From: Daphnia carinata
Taxonomy: Eukaryota; Arthropoda; Branchiopoda; Diplostraca; Daphniidae
DNA: 64,000 bases
NCBI RefSeq assembly: GCF_022539665.2
Contig: NC_081335.1
Coordinates: 2,356,001-2,420,000 of the forward strand
Direction of reading: 5' to 3'
A model generated the notes under the pieces. That model saw only the letters and a program-made list of their open reading frames with translations, was not told the origin of the DNA and ran no database searches. The translations under genes and the position numbers were made by a program. The number at the start of each line of letters is the position of its first letter. The first letter of the stretch is position 1. Below are positions 50,263 to 63,051 of this stretch, piece by piece.

Positions 50263-53200
50263 CTGAAAATTCTACCTTTTCGGTGTGTAATTACATTTCT
50301 TTTTTCTAGTTTTTTCTTTCTTTATGGGATGCACGGGTGGGTGGAGAGACACTGTCTCGTTTGCCGTTTTCGAAATTTAAGGACTCGACGCAAGTTAGCA
50401 AAGGAAGAAGAAAGTGTCGTTGTCGACCCGATTCTTATTTTTAGGAACAATGAAAATGTCGTTTCCGCCCGCCGTGTCATTCTTTATAACACTGTTAAAA
50501 CGTGAACAAAAAAATGAATGAAATTAATAAGAAAAAAAAAATTTGTACATTTAGGCAAGAATTCAGTTGCATCTCGTTATGTGAAGAGGAAATGACGCTG
50601 TGTTCCAACTGTCGAAATCGGGGAGGAGAAAAAAAAAAAAGAGGGTCAATAGGTTAACGCAACATCGATGGCGTCATAAGCTATTTTGCATGTTTAACCA
50701 TCTCTTCTTCTTATAAATATTTCATTTGACAAACGGTGTCGTGGAAAAATGAAAGACTTGACCAAAATGAACGGGGCATTCATTTTCTCAATTCGAAAAA
50801 AAAATAATAATAATAATCATTGGTTATCTTATCATTTTGATTTCCATGAAAATTCGTGGCGAACAGAGTGATGAAGAGCTGTTCATTCCCCCTTTTCATT
50901 CATTTACTCGTTTTTCACGATTGTTGGTTTTCGTTCTCGAGTTCATAATAGCTGTCTCGTTCCTTGACTTTTTTTCTTGATTCAATTTACGGTTATTTGG
51001 CAAAGCGAAATGAACCTCAACAAGTTGTTGCCTTGGAGCTGTCAATGTTGGCGTTCCATGGGCTCGTCGCCCTTGCGTTAGCCCTTCTTTTTTTATTATT
51101 ATTTTTTTTTTCCTACTTTATGAGCGTCTCTGGCCGTAACAGCAGCTCGAGAATTTGCAAATGGAAATAGTCTCGCTTGAGAAACACCGCACACTTGGGC
51201 GATATATTTAACTGGTAGGTGTCGGCTGCTTAGCAATTTCTAACCTTACAATTCTCTTCTTATTACACGTAAATTATGTGTATGCCATTTCTTTTTCGTT
51301 TGATTTCGAACGCTGGCGTGTCTTCAACATCCTCCTCTCCTTTGGCTGTAATTCTCTTTTGTACAGCTTCAGTAGTCCCGTTATTTCCTTCAACCTTCTT
51401 CATCTCCGTTCACCCGCTTCAAATGGAGATGATGAGAGACCCCGTCTTCCTATTGTTTCCTCCATCACTTGAGGGCGCTGCCAGACTTGAGTCTTGCTTC
51501 ACGCACGCTCGTTCAAATCTCTGTAGCCGCTTGCCTCTATAAAAATATTTTTTTGTTAAATGAAATTAAAACACTCGACCGCGCCACCCAAAAAGCAACT
51601 GACACTAATTTCCACTCTATTTTCTTTTTTCTTTTTTTGTAGCCATAAAACGAACGCCTATTATTCATGCGGCGTCTGTACATTGTAGGGACTAAGTAAA
51701 GACGAAACAATTTTTTTGTGCGTAAGCAAAAAGGGAAATAGATTTGCATAGTCAGCCAAATGGATGCATAATCATTTGCTTAGCAATGTCACTTCTTCAC
51801 AACATGGAAAGCTCTATGTGCACTGTAAGAAAATGCTTTTGTCTTGTTATATTTATATTTATTTTTTTTTTTTTCGCGATTGTGAAAGCTGCCAGATGAA
51901 AATCTTCTGGGGTCAGCATCTTGGCGCCATCGCCGTGGTCTTGCTTTGAAAATTCCCTCTGCAAAAAAAAAAAAAAAAAAAGTCCATTAGGACAGGGCAA
52001 TATATATACATAAACATCCTCCTTCTTCCAAGTTTTGGTCTTTCGCCATCCATCTTTTTTTTTTTTCTTCCCATTTTGGATGGCTTCCAGAAATTCGTGT
52101 GTGTTTTGACCGTTGGTCGGATGGTGCCATCCTCTTTAGTATCAAGAAAGAGAGAAAAAAAAAAAAGGAACACAAAAACGGACTGAATGTGTACCTGTCG
52201 TTGTGTGACCTGGCCATACGTAGAGCTGTAATGCTCTAGGGCTAACATGGCGTGCCCAACTTGATGGTTTTTGTACGAGAAGAAGAATCTCTTTTCAACT
52301 CTTCCGTGATATGGTCGGACTAGAAATAAGGAAAAAAAGAAAAAGATCCGACATGAAAGAAGAAGACCACATAAGAATATGTATAGAATACATACACAAA
52401 ACAACAAATCATTCAAACTCAGATAAGAACTAAAAAAAAAAAATAAAGTCAAAACCAAAAATAAGAAAAATTTCGAATGGATAAAGAACAACCCACACCT
52501 TCCGGCATTACGGTAGGAATACTTAGTTTTTTTGTTTTTTTTTTACCTGGACTAAAAATCGCCGTCGGGACATCACTGCCTTGATGACCGTCTATCACGA
52601 ACACCACGTATATTATTGTATAACGGGGATCGACATGTTCCTTTTTTTTTTTTTTCGAAGAGGGGGGATTGAGATTCAGGTGTAAAACCTTATAGAACCT
52701 GAATCAGCGGGAGAGATGAAGGTTTATTTATGTATTTAGTAATATTCCGAGGGTGGTCAGTCACTGAGTCGCCGTTCGGGACAACACGACGCAACGAATG
52801 GCGCAAACAGCAACGGGTGGGCACACGTTGGTCTACGTGAATGAAGGGAACGAACTAGAGCGGTCCGTTGAGCGGTTGGGCGGATCCAGGTCACGTTTGT
52901 AATAAAAAGAGAGAAATGTTGACGGCAACAGGCAAGAAACAGTACTGTCCTCTCTATTGGTTCTGGTCGCTTATTTCTTAGGAAGAAGCCTAAAATAGAA
53001 AGAAAAAAAAAGAAAGAAAAGGGACCTGTGCAATACAACAACGTGTCATTAACTACTCATTTACTAACACACTTAGTATACGTGGAAGACGCCAGAAATA
53101 GGTAATTCTAAGAACACAAATTACAGTACCGAAACATAGGAGGGTATACAGCTATCCCTCAATTCTCCTTGTTTCGTTTCTCAGCCAATCAGTTAAAGCA

Positions 53201-54683
53201 GCACAGATTATTTTTTTTTGGTCACTGTTTTCTCTCGCTTCCTTTCAAGCAAAATTGTTGTGACAAACATCCTTATTTCAACGTTATACTAGAGCACCGG
53301 ATGAGTGATTCAACAACGAACACGCGAGAAACGTCATCTTTACGGTACATGTTTAAAAAAAAAAAAAAACGGGCCGTCCTCTACAATAAATCAAAACAAC
53401 ACGGTTGTTCCCGCTCTTTTTTTTTGAAAAAAATGGGAGGGAAAAATGGAAGCGACCTCGATCGATAAGCTGCAGTAACTAGCTGTACATTCTTTTTCTT
53501 CTATTTTTCCTTTTTTCCACAAAAAAAAACAAACTTTGTCAGCCATTTCCCGCGACCTTCTTTTCATTGTCGTTTCTTTCACAAAAGAGGAGGCGAAAAA
53601 AAAAAAAAAAAAAAAAAATGAAGAAAACAAGCTCCTCGAGACGGAGGTGTGTACGTGCACATACAGTAGAGAGTGTAGGAGGTGGCCCAACGGAAGTGGC
53701 TGCTGCCGCGAAGTTGTTTGAGGGCGCGCGCCTTCTCCTGGCAACCCCGAATGTCTTATCCTTCTTCTCATCGTCTTGTGGCTTCTACACACACACACAC
53801 ACACACACGCATGTAATAGCCCTACCATTTCGAAGAACCCAACCAGTCATCATCCAAGTCTTGGATTTGTTAGTTACTACATGTCTGTGTTTGTGTGTGG
53901 CTCATTTTTCGCGATTTGGCAATAATACGTATAACCTTGTCTTACATCGATTGATCGTAGCTCCCCTAGCGGCCAGCAGACACATATGCGATTCTGCATG
54001 TGGTTAGTTCGGCCTGTTTTCTGTTTTTTGGCGCACGCTTTTGTGAAGGTGGTGGCAGACCTGGCGAAACAGAAAAAAAGACTTGAATAATGAGTGTTTA
54101 GTGTGCTGCTGGCGGCTTTGGCAACGTGCAGCTCATCAGTTGCCAGCATTTGTTACATGTCAGGCTCCCCCCGAATTTGATTTGAAAAAATGTTGGTTGG
54201 AGACAGATCGATTTCGTATTCAGTCCACACGCGTCCTTTTACAGAATATCGTCTGACTGTGTCTCCCTAGTGATTTTGAATTGAAAAACAAAAAGAAGAG
54301 AATTACTTTTGTGTGGTGCAGCGAACGGATGTACGTGTGAGCACCACGTTGTTTGGCCAGCCAACAGGATGTTTGACTGTACCGTATGTAAAACGAGAGT
54401 TCTGTAGATAACTTTTTGTTTTGTTGTTTCCAAGAGACAAAAGACTTCCTCTGATGATTCTGATCCTCTGTTTCACTCCTCTGACCACGTGTGTGCGATC
54501 GTGGGCTTCGTGCCCTGTGACTATTACTTTGCTATCCTCCCCTCGCCACGAAAATGGCCTCCATCACACGACCCGTTTGCCTTACACCAAACAGGAACGG
54601 TAGTTGATGAAAAATCGTGACAAAGTTTAGTGAAGGATAATGGCATTGGCGAATGATATTTCAATCCAAGAAAAACATTTCAG

Positions 54684-54767
54684 TTTCAACGGAAAATGCC
54701 CATAGAAATCGTACTCGGTTGGCGGCCAAACGCTGACGATCGCCTCCAGTATCCTGCACGTGTTTCG
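54684..54767 (+). CDS. Candidate 28-codon exon, phase 0-0
   Basis: An ACATTTCAG acceptor and a perfect GTAAGT donor enclose 84 nt. Only phase 0 is open, giving FQRKMPIEIVLGWRPNADD then RLQYPARVS. The stretch lacks homopolymers. Phase 0 entry matches the phase 0 exit of the exon ending at 46012, so it could be the next exon of that gene or a cassette. Perfect GTAAGT hexamers are few on this strand, and others bound clear RhoGEF exons. I recognise no domain. An overlapping antisense ORF (54661-54957) is probably a shadow. Confidence 0.45.
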
Positions 54768-57700
54768 GTAAGTGACCACTAGATGTCGTTATTGTTTTTC
54801 TGAAAAAGAAAAAGCACCGTAAACCACAATTTGTTGACTCACGTATGAGCGTTAGCGAGGGACCTTCGGCCTTTTTGTTTTCACGATTTATTCCCAACAA
54901 TCTCGAACTTAATCTTGGCCTCACGTTTTCCTTGAAACACAAGTGAAACAACGTCAATTTTTACTTCTTTTTACCTTGAAAAAACAAACCTCGCGGCTTT
55001 ACCGATAGGTCGTATACGTTATTGTGAATAAAGATTAAAAAACAACATCAACCACGAGTCAAACGGTCTGAAACATTCGCCTGCATACTGTGCATTGTTT
55101 ATAAAAGAGAGGGAAAACAAAAGTAAAATGCAAAATCGTGTGCCGTTAAAAAAAAAAAGGGCAAATCACCAGCAGAAATGGGTGGACTACGTCGCCATCT
55201 CTATTTTGTTTTTCAAATTTCGATAAAAAAAAAAAGGGCTTCCAAGAAATTCTTTTAACCGACGACACGACTTCTTCATTTTGTGTTTTCGTTATGCGAA
55301 CACGTTTAAAATTTGCGTGAAATTTTTGTGTGTCGTCATGTCCAGTTTTTTGTTTTCTGCATTTGAAATTCCAGCGGGACCCGGTGACAGGCAACTGAGA
55401 AATAGGAGAACGTAAAGACGCGTGTCTGTAAATATGTGATGAAGTACTGTAGTATGTGTGTCTAGGGTAGTAAAGAATGTTCATATTTAAAGAGAGAGAA
55501 AAAAAAGGAATTTTTAATTCGCCGCCAGGCTCAACAGGCCTTGAAATAACTCCCGCCGACCAGCGCCATCTTTTCCAACACGCTCGATTAATTTTTTTTA
55601 AAAAGAATTTCATTTTTCATTTCTCCCTTCCATTTTCTTTATATTTTAAAACTTTTATCTTCTGGAAAAGCCCCCACATTTGAACAAAAATTTTTTTGTC
55701 TTTTTTTTTTCTCAATGAGGCGACCTGTGGAGATATTCAAATGAGGAATTTTATTTTATTCAGATGCTCGACACTTTTGTTTGCTAGTTGAACTAGTACT
55801 CTAGCCTTCATTGTTTGAAGAAAACGGCAACTTTATCTCTTTTTTAAAAAATCCCCCCTCCTCCCATTGGAACCCAAAAATTCCAATTCTAATTGCCGTC
55901 CGAATTCGTGAAATCAAAATAATCAACCGACATTTTTTTTCTTTCTTTTAAGTACCGGTAGTAGAGTAGTAGATTACTATTATATCCATGATGATTCCCA
56001 ACGGATTCTTCCTTTCTTCTATTCCTAGAAAAGAAAGAAACATTTTTCATTTCTTTCAAATTTTTAATTCTTCATCGTTTGACCGTGACCGTGCAGTTGA
56101 GGGAGGAGACGAGCCAATAATCATTGGTTTCTCCGCAGACCGAAATGTAGTTTTTTTGTTTTGTTTTTTTCATTTTTTAAAAATTATCTCTGGAGAATGA
56201 AAGGTGAATTATAAATGTGTTCCAGGGATTTCTTTTTGAACAGATGCAGAAAAAGGAAAAAGAAAAAAAAAAAAACACATTTCTGTTAGTGATATGAGTC
56301 GGTGAATGTACCCTTTCAAATGATATTTGATTTTTTTTTTTTTGTTTCATTCTCTGCCCCCCCCCCCCATTTCTTTTGTTTATATTTTTTTCATTTTCTC
56401 TGACGAGGTTTCTCCTATCTTATATTATATGCAGCACTAACCCTGTGATTACGGTGAAGTAGGAGGAGGAACAGGAAAGAAGAAAAAAAAAAAAAATCTT
56501 TGTGCGCTTTTTTCTTTAACCCCGCATTCAAATAAATCTTTTTGAATTTTCCTTTAAAAAAGAAAACTCGTAATAGGATTTTCAATCTAGCGTATGTAAA
56601 TGCGGTGTGTGTATAATCCCAGCTCTCGAGTAATTTACGGATGATCAATGCGAACCTTTGAAAAATTTGGAGGGGCCGTTTTTTAAATAATTTATCTAGA
56701 TAGGCATTTCTTATGTGTTTGTTATGTTACTAGACACACACACACATACACAAAGTGCGGTATATAAAGGGGAAGCTTTGCCGACAATTGATGAGTGAAC
56801 CCTCTATTCTTTTCTTGCGTCTGAAGGCCATTTTTGTATTTTTTTTTTCCACCCCAAACTTGTACAGTTATTCTCTTTTCATTCCTCCGCCTCTTTCACT
56901 GTTACGTTTAGCCCTAGACACACGAGAAAGCCAGGTGTTGAATCCAACCCATTTTTTGATTTGCATCGCTCTTTTCATCATCGATTCCGTTACATCCATT
57001 TTGACCATTGAGAAGGGGGAGGCCTATTGAAATCAGTTGGATCTTTAGCCCATCGTCCACCAGAGGCCTCTTTTTTTTTTTTCGTCCTTGTTTGGCAGGG
57101 TTAAAAGGATCTGTGGAATGCGATAAACGAAATGCGTTTTTTTTTATTCTCGAAAGAAAAAACTGTTGATTTAAATAATAATTTATTGTATTTTTCTTTT
57201 TTTCAAATTCAAAAAGTTGAAAAAAAAAATGAGCAGAAATTCCAATAGCTGTCGCAAGAAGAACATTTCTTTTGTGTTGAAAAAGGTGAAAAGAAGAAAT
57301 ATTTAGGTTACTCGAATAGCCCATTGTAGTTGTCATCATCATTCAGCTACCGGCAAACATTTTTTTGGGAGGGGGGTTCGTTCTGAGGTTTGGGGCCGAT
57401 TGCCTTGGAATCTTTTGTAAAAACAACAGACATTTGCCGTTATGTAGCACCCACTCCGCCAAAGAATCTCATCCTTTCACTCTCTGTTTTTTGTTTTTGT
57501 TTTTGTTTTCTTTTTTTTTTCACATTGTGTACCACACAAATATTGATGGCGCCTCTAATTCTCTCTTTATTTTTTTTTTTTTGTTTTGTTTTCTTTGGTT
57601 TTGTTAAAAAGCCTGCCTCTTTTGACTTATTAAAGATGATGGATGCACTGGCAATCGTAAAAGGATGCAGACTCTTTTGAATGATGATTCCCAACAATTG

Positions 57701-58506
57701 TGAATAGATGCACTCTGTGACTGAAAACGGAAATAAACTCTGCGGGGCCAATTCGGGGTTGTCGTTCAAACAATCGATGGGGACCAAACCTCTCAACAGG
57801 TGGCACTCTTGTAAAAAAAATATGTTGATGGATCTATTCCGTCCACCGACTGGACTTTTTGTTTCTTTTTTCTTTTCGTACGTTCTGACATTCACACCCC
57901 CCCACTCGACAGGATTCTCGTGTGTCATAGGAAGACATTTTTGAATGCCGGCATAATCAATAAATCTATCTGAGGTGTAAATAGCGGTCCATTACGAAAA
58001 GGAAAAAGTTTTTTTTTTTTTTTTTTTTTACGTAAAAAGTTTTTGTTCCATTCCTACTTTGTGCTTACTGAAGGAAAAACAAATTTGATGTGATATTCTT
58101 TTTTTTTTTTTCTCTTTTCCGGATGACGGAATTTGATATCTGTGGAGAGGGCGGGGGGGGGGGAGGAAAAACGGAGGGGTTGACGTTGAAAACAAGCGAC
58201 GATGCCAAAAAGCTTTTTACCTTTCATTTTATTTATTTTCATTGCAGATGGGAGAATTTTCCCTATCTTTTCATTCGAAATAAAATTCGAAATGATTATC
58301 TTTTTCCTCCCAAAAAGAATTCAAAAAAGACTTTTTTTTTTTCTTTTGTAAAGGTGCGGCCATTGGCCAGGTGCTTGTTTGTTGAAAAACAAAGAAAGAA
58401 AGAACAAAATCTTGCTTTTCCTAGTAATCCTGCTCGTTAGCTAAAGCAGCAGATGTCAATCACGTACTCCGCCCTTCTAAAGTCGTTTCTCTAATTCCGG
58501 TTGTAG
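54768..58506 (+). other. Presumed intron between two candidate exons
   Basis: From GTAAGT to a CGGTTGTAG acceptor. Contains a C run near 56357-56368, several T and A runs, and a CTCF-like motif at 54777-54787. No other exon could be supported. Confidence 0.45.
54777..54787 (+). promoter_or_regulatory. CTCF-like motif copy 5
   Basis: CACTAGATGTC lies nine bases inside the intron after the candidate exon at 54684-54767, on the same strand. Confidence 0.35.
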
Positions 58507-58560
58507 AGGTGCACACAGGTGCGCATTATCACTTACGATCCAACGGTAGTAGTCAATCAA
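58507..58560 (+). CDS. Candidate 18-codon exon, phase 0-0
   Basis: A pyrimidine-containing tract (TTTCTCTAATTCCGGTTGTAG, ending at 58506) and a perfect GTAAGT donor enclose 54 nt. Phase 0 reads RCTQVRIITYDPTVVVNQ. A second acceptor (CACAG, ending 58518) would shorten it by four codons while keeping phase. It is phase-compatible with the candidate exon at 54684-54767. The short length makes chance a real alternative. Confidence 0.35.
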
Positions 58561-61500
58561 GTAAGTTTTTGTCACCTTCGAGAACGTCTTTGTGGAATGA
58601 GGAAAAGGAGACTACGTAAAAAAAAATAAAAATGGTTAAAGAATTCTCTTTTGATGATGACGAAATTATGTTTGGGAAAAAAAAACAAGGAAAGAAAATA
58701 AAAAAAACTTGTTTTCATGTCATTTGAATTCCCGTCCAAGGGCATTAGGTAATGTTTACTACGCGACGGTGTAACAACCGAATTGCCCCGTCTCACATGG
58801 AAAATCCCTCCCCTCCCCACAAAAAAATTCTTCCATCTCTCTCTCAAAAAAAAAAAAATGAAAACAAGAAAAAGAAAAAATCATAAATAATATGCGACAT
58901 TTGCATCAGTGACGTGCTGTAATCGGTTCATCATCCAGACACTTGTAAAGGCTCCCCCCCCTCTTGTCAGATATTTAAGTTTTTCTTTTATTTCGTGATT
59001 GATTTGCATACGGTGATCCATCGCGACGTTAAACTATTTAAATATTTTTGGGTTTTTTTTTTTCTTTCGCCTATCGGTTCATCGACTTTACAACAATTTC
59101 ATTTCCCCTCTTCAAATGTGAGATCGAAAAACGAAAGTAAAACTCCGTAAAGTCCTAGGGCGTTTAGTGGAAATGAGCGCCCCATTTTTTTTGTTTTTTT
59201 GTGTGTGTTATCGTTTGACGATGTCGTGACGCGGCTAAATTTGCAATTATTTTTGTGCTTTTCAAAATGGGGAAAACATTCACGTCGAAATCGATGGCCT
59301 GTCGGGGGGCGTGAATCATTCGTCTTCGTCACTCTGCTTTCAAAGTAAAACTTTTTTTTTCCCTCTTCTTCTTCTTCCTCTTCACACATTTGCATATCTT
59401 CAACCGTACATTATTGCGTTGCTACGATCACTTCAAAGGCTTCTTTTTCCTCTCTGACGTTTCACGTTATTTGATTCACGTAACACATCAGCCATTTGTT
59501 GTTGTTTTTTTCTTCTAGAAACATCCTTGAACTCGGGGCGGTGGTGCTAAGTTGGGTTCATTTGAATATATTTGGCTTTCAACTCGCCGTCTATCTCTCT
59601 CTCTCTCTTGTGTGTGTTTTAACTGCTATCCTCTTTCTTGTTCGTTTGGCCCGTCTCGCTTATATGGGATGGTTCACCTTCCAGCACGTCGCATTTCGTC
59701 TCGGAATGTTTTCTTTTTGGCCGTTTCTTTCGCCACTAGCCAACGCAATTCACGAGTTCCCTTTTCTTTTTCTTTTTTCAATTGATACACACGAAGAGGA
59801 GACTCACGTCCAGATACAAGTGTTCACAAATCTTGGTGGCGTAGCAGCTGTCTGATGAAATTTGGCTACAAATCTAATGCGTCTACACATTCGCTTGAAA
59901 AAAAAAAAAAAAAAAAAAATGCGAGGTTTACAATTTTTGTAAACAAAAAAAAAAAAATCCCAATTCTTTCTGTTTCTCCGGTTTCGCGTGTCAACTCGTT
60001 TTTTTTTTTCTCTTTGGATGCGACACCAACTTTCATTTTAAATAGGAAGAAGGAGCTCGTTCGTAGTTTTAGATATTTGCAGCCCTTTTAAGAGAGATCA
60101 CGCACAGGTGTTGTTGTCGTGTCGGTTGTTGGCCATTTTTTCGAGTAACACATGCTGTTTTGTTCCGTCGAAAAGGTGCGCCAAGAAGCCAAGGTCAATC
60201 GTCAAAAAGACTCTCTTTCTCAATCTTACCTTTAATCTACGCACAGCTCTTTTATAATCTTTTCGTTTTTTCTTTTTCTAAATAAAATATCGTAGCGTTC
60301 GTCTTATCTCTTTCTTCATTCTACCTTTTCGTTTTATTAGTCGTGTGAATCTCCTCGTGTTCGACCAACCTTTTTTGCCTTGCCGATAGGCAAAATCTTC
60401 TTTCTTATTTTTTATTTATTTATTTTTTTTTTTTTTAAAGATAATTTTCTTGTTGGTTGGTGAGGTGGGGTGTAGGTTATTCGATTATTGTGACGTCGGC
60501 GGATGTCTTTTGTTTTGTTTTTCTCGGGTTGAAGAAGAAGAAGAAGATACCATATAGCGCACACGCGCCCACATTACGAAGGGCGCGCTCATCTCCATTC
60601 CGAGAAATCAAATAAAGATTTCTTTCATCGAGTTGTTTTTTTTTTTTTTTTTTTTTTTTTTCTTCTTGTTATCGTTTTCAACATTGATGTGCACTCCCTT
60701 TTTCATCTACTCGGGGGCTTGAGGGGGGGGGGGGGGAGATAACAAAAAGATGGTTTCTTTTGAGAAGAAATGTAATATAAAGTTCTTTCAAATATGGCGC
60801 GCTATTGCGCCACCAGCGCTGCCATTTTTTCTTTTTTTTTTTTTATGGCACTCGAAAAAACAAAATTCGAAATGTGTGGTGTATATCCGTTCTCCTCCCG
60901 GTACGATGGCCGCGTGAAATTTATAACCCTCCACAAACACATAAGAAAAGATGGCATCTATATTTAAATTTGATATTCATCTTTTTTTTTTTTCTTTTAC
61001 CAATTTGATTGAACCACCTCAGGGTGGTTATTTCCATGACAACAACAACAAAAAAAACACACCAACAATCTTCTGATATCTACCCTCATGGTCTAACATT
61101 TTGTCGTCTTTTTTTTTTCCTCTCCTTACTCGCTAACGTCGAAGAAGAAAAAAAAAAAAAAAGACGAGTCTTGTCTTGTTTGGTCTGATAGGTTCGGAAG
61201 GTTTTCTTTTTTTTTTTTTTTTTTTTTTTGCCTTTGGGTGGACGCTGTTGTAACGCAGAACAGTGTCTGTTGGTGCTCATTCAAATTCAAGTCAGCCAAC
61301 TCGAAGGCGAACCAATGAACGATGATCTGAACAAACCAGCGGGCACAGGCTGCCAATGCGCAGCATCTATTCAAACACACAAAACCGTCTGGGACTATAG
61401 TAGAACAGTAGACCAGCTAATGAATTATTCATGTCACATTTTTTTTTTTTTTGGGGGGGGGGGAGGTATTTTATACACAACATTGTTTAGATATAAAGTT

Positions 61501-63013
61501 TTTTTGTTACTTGTTAGCGTGCGTCTAGAAGGACAAGAGACAAGAAAAAAAAAAAGATAGCAATTGTTTTCGCGCCAGTTCCATTTGAAAAACATTTTTT
61601 TCCCGAAATTTTAGTTCTGAGCTTATACGAAATTTATTTTTCCTTTCGAGTGTCTAGTCGGCTTTTTTATCTCATTAAAAAAAAAAAATGTCTAAGCAAA
61701 AAGATTGCCGTCGTTTTGTATCAGAAGTATTTTAGAAACAATTAAATTCGTTTTTCTCCGAAAGCCCTAAAGAAAAACACGCGCCATAGTTTTCTCATTT
61801 GTTCTAGCTCATCCTAGCTGCGGAAAAAAAACAAAAATAAAAACAACTAACGTATGCTAATGAGATTCGGACGCAATTTGCGATCACGACGTATGTATCC
61901 CTTGCACGCTAACCACATCCATCTCTTGATGCTCCGTGGCTTCGCCTAATTCAAACGGACGAATATTATCATAGAAATTCTGCCCGTGATTGTTGCATGA
62001 TTTCCTTTTCTTTTTGAAAAAAAAAAAAAAATAAATAATCTAAGTCGGCTGGATGAGGAAAAAGAAAAACAAGGGGAGGGAAATTGCCAAAGGTGAGGGT
62101 AACGATATGCGGTGTTATATTTTTTTTTTTTTTTTTTTAAATACCCAACGATATCAAAAGTTAATTTTTGTTTATCTCCCGCGTTTGACGCTTTTGAGTG
62201 AAGGTCAAACTTCTTTTTCGTTGGGTTCATTGGCACTCTACCGTATTTCACTGGAGGGGCCTTTCTTTTATAACTATTTTTAACACACGTGTAACGCCTA
62301 TTTTGCATTCACCCGCTGCCGTGCAGATTAAACAACACACACACACACACAAAAAAAAAAAAAACAGAAAACAGTTTGATATTTTCATTCCTGATTGAAA
62401 GCATTGAAATTTTTTTTTTTCACGGTACACGAACGGGACAAACAACCGGGCTCATTAAACCGGCCTTTCTTATACCTCGTTTAGAGCGTTGAAAAGTCTA
62501 CAAGAAAAAAAAAAAAAAAAAAAAAAAAAAAGAAGGCGATATTTGTTTTGAATTAGAAGGAAAGGGAAAATTACAGTCGAGTCATTACGTCGATGAAAAT
62601 TTGCGCGGAATCATGTCCCTCTCTTCTCAATCGAGCGTCTAATTTTTCTTGGAATGTGTTTTTTTTTTTTTTTTTTTTCAAAGCGCTTGTGTATTCTTTT
62701 CGTATATATTCAATACTCCTCGTGAGTCTTGTCCCCCCCCCCCAATCAACAGCGTCATTAAAATGCATGAAACCATTTTTTACGTAGATGCGATCGGTAA
62801 ACGCGTTTTTCGCCATCGTCCATTTTTCATCCATTCTTATTTAATTATGATTCCCCCCTTTTTTTTTTTTTTGCGACGATGTCTTTGTGATATTATTCAG
62901 CTCATCCCGATCCCTCGAATCCCATTTTGTTTCTTTTGTTTTTTTTTCGTGAAACGTAGACTGGTTTTTATTTGAATTGATCAAGGGATTTTGTAGAACT
63001 AACCGGTCGGGCT

Positions 63014-63051
<38 letters not shown>

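Larger units (their letters stand above)
46013..54683 (+). other. Long presumed intron after the 184-codon exon
   Basis: Starts at GTAAGA. It contains a 30-nt T run (46344-46373), GT repeats (46650-46671), CT repeats (48550-48575, 49941-49969), CA repeats (49290-49315, 53787-53808), a C run near 50108-50118, a TATA-box promoter candidate (48414), a small ORF (47712-47909) and a CRE (50255-50262). Homopolymer-free islands occur near 51240-51540 and 53640-53760, without defensible exons. Confidence 0.6.

Noticed and set aside
51913-52491. 192-codon minus-strand ORF
   Set aside because: Phe-rich low-complexity frame with no coding-like codon use; long ORFs arise easily because T runs contain no stops.
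59519-59855. Hydrophobic 115-codon frame after a good TTCTTCTAG acceptor
   Set aside because: Looks membrane-like, but spans a CT/GT microsatellite, has no donor or homology, and many equally long chance ORFs exist in the window.
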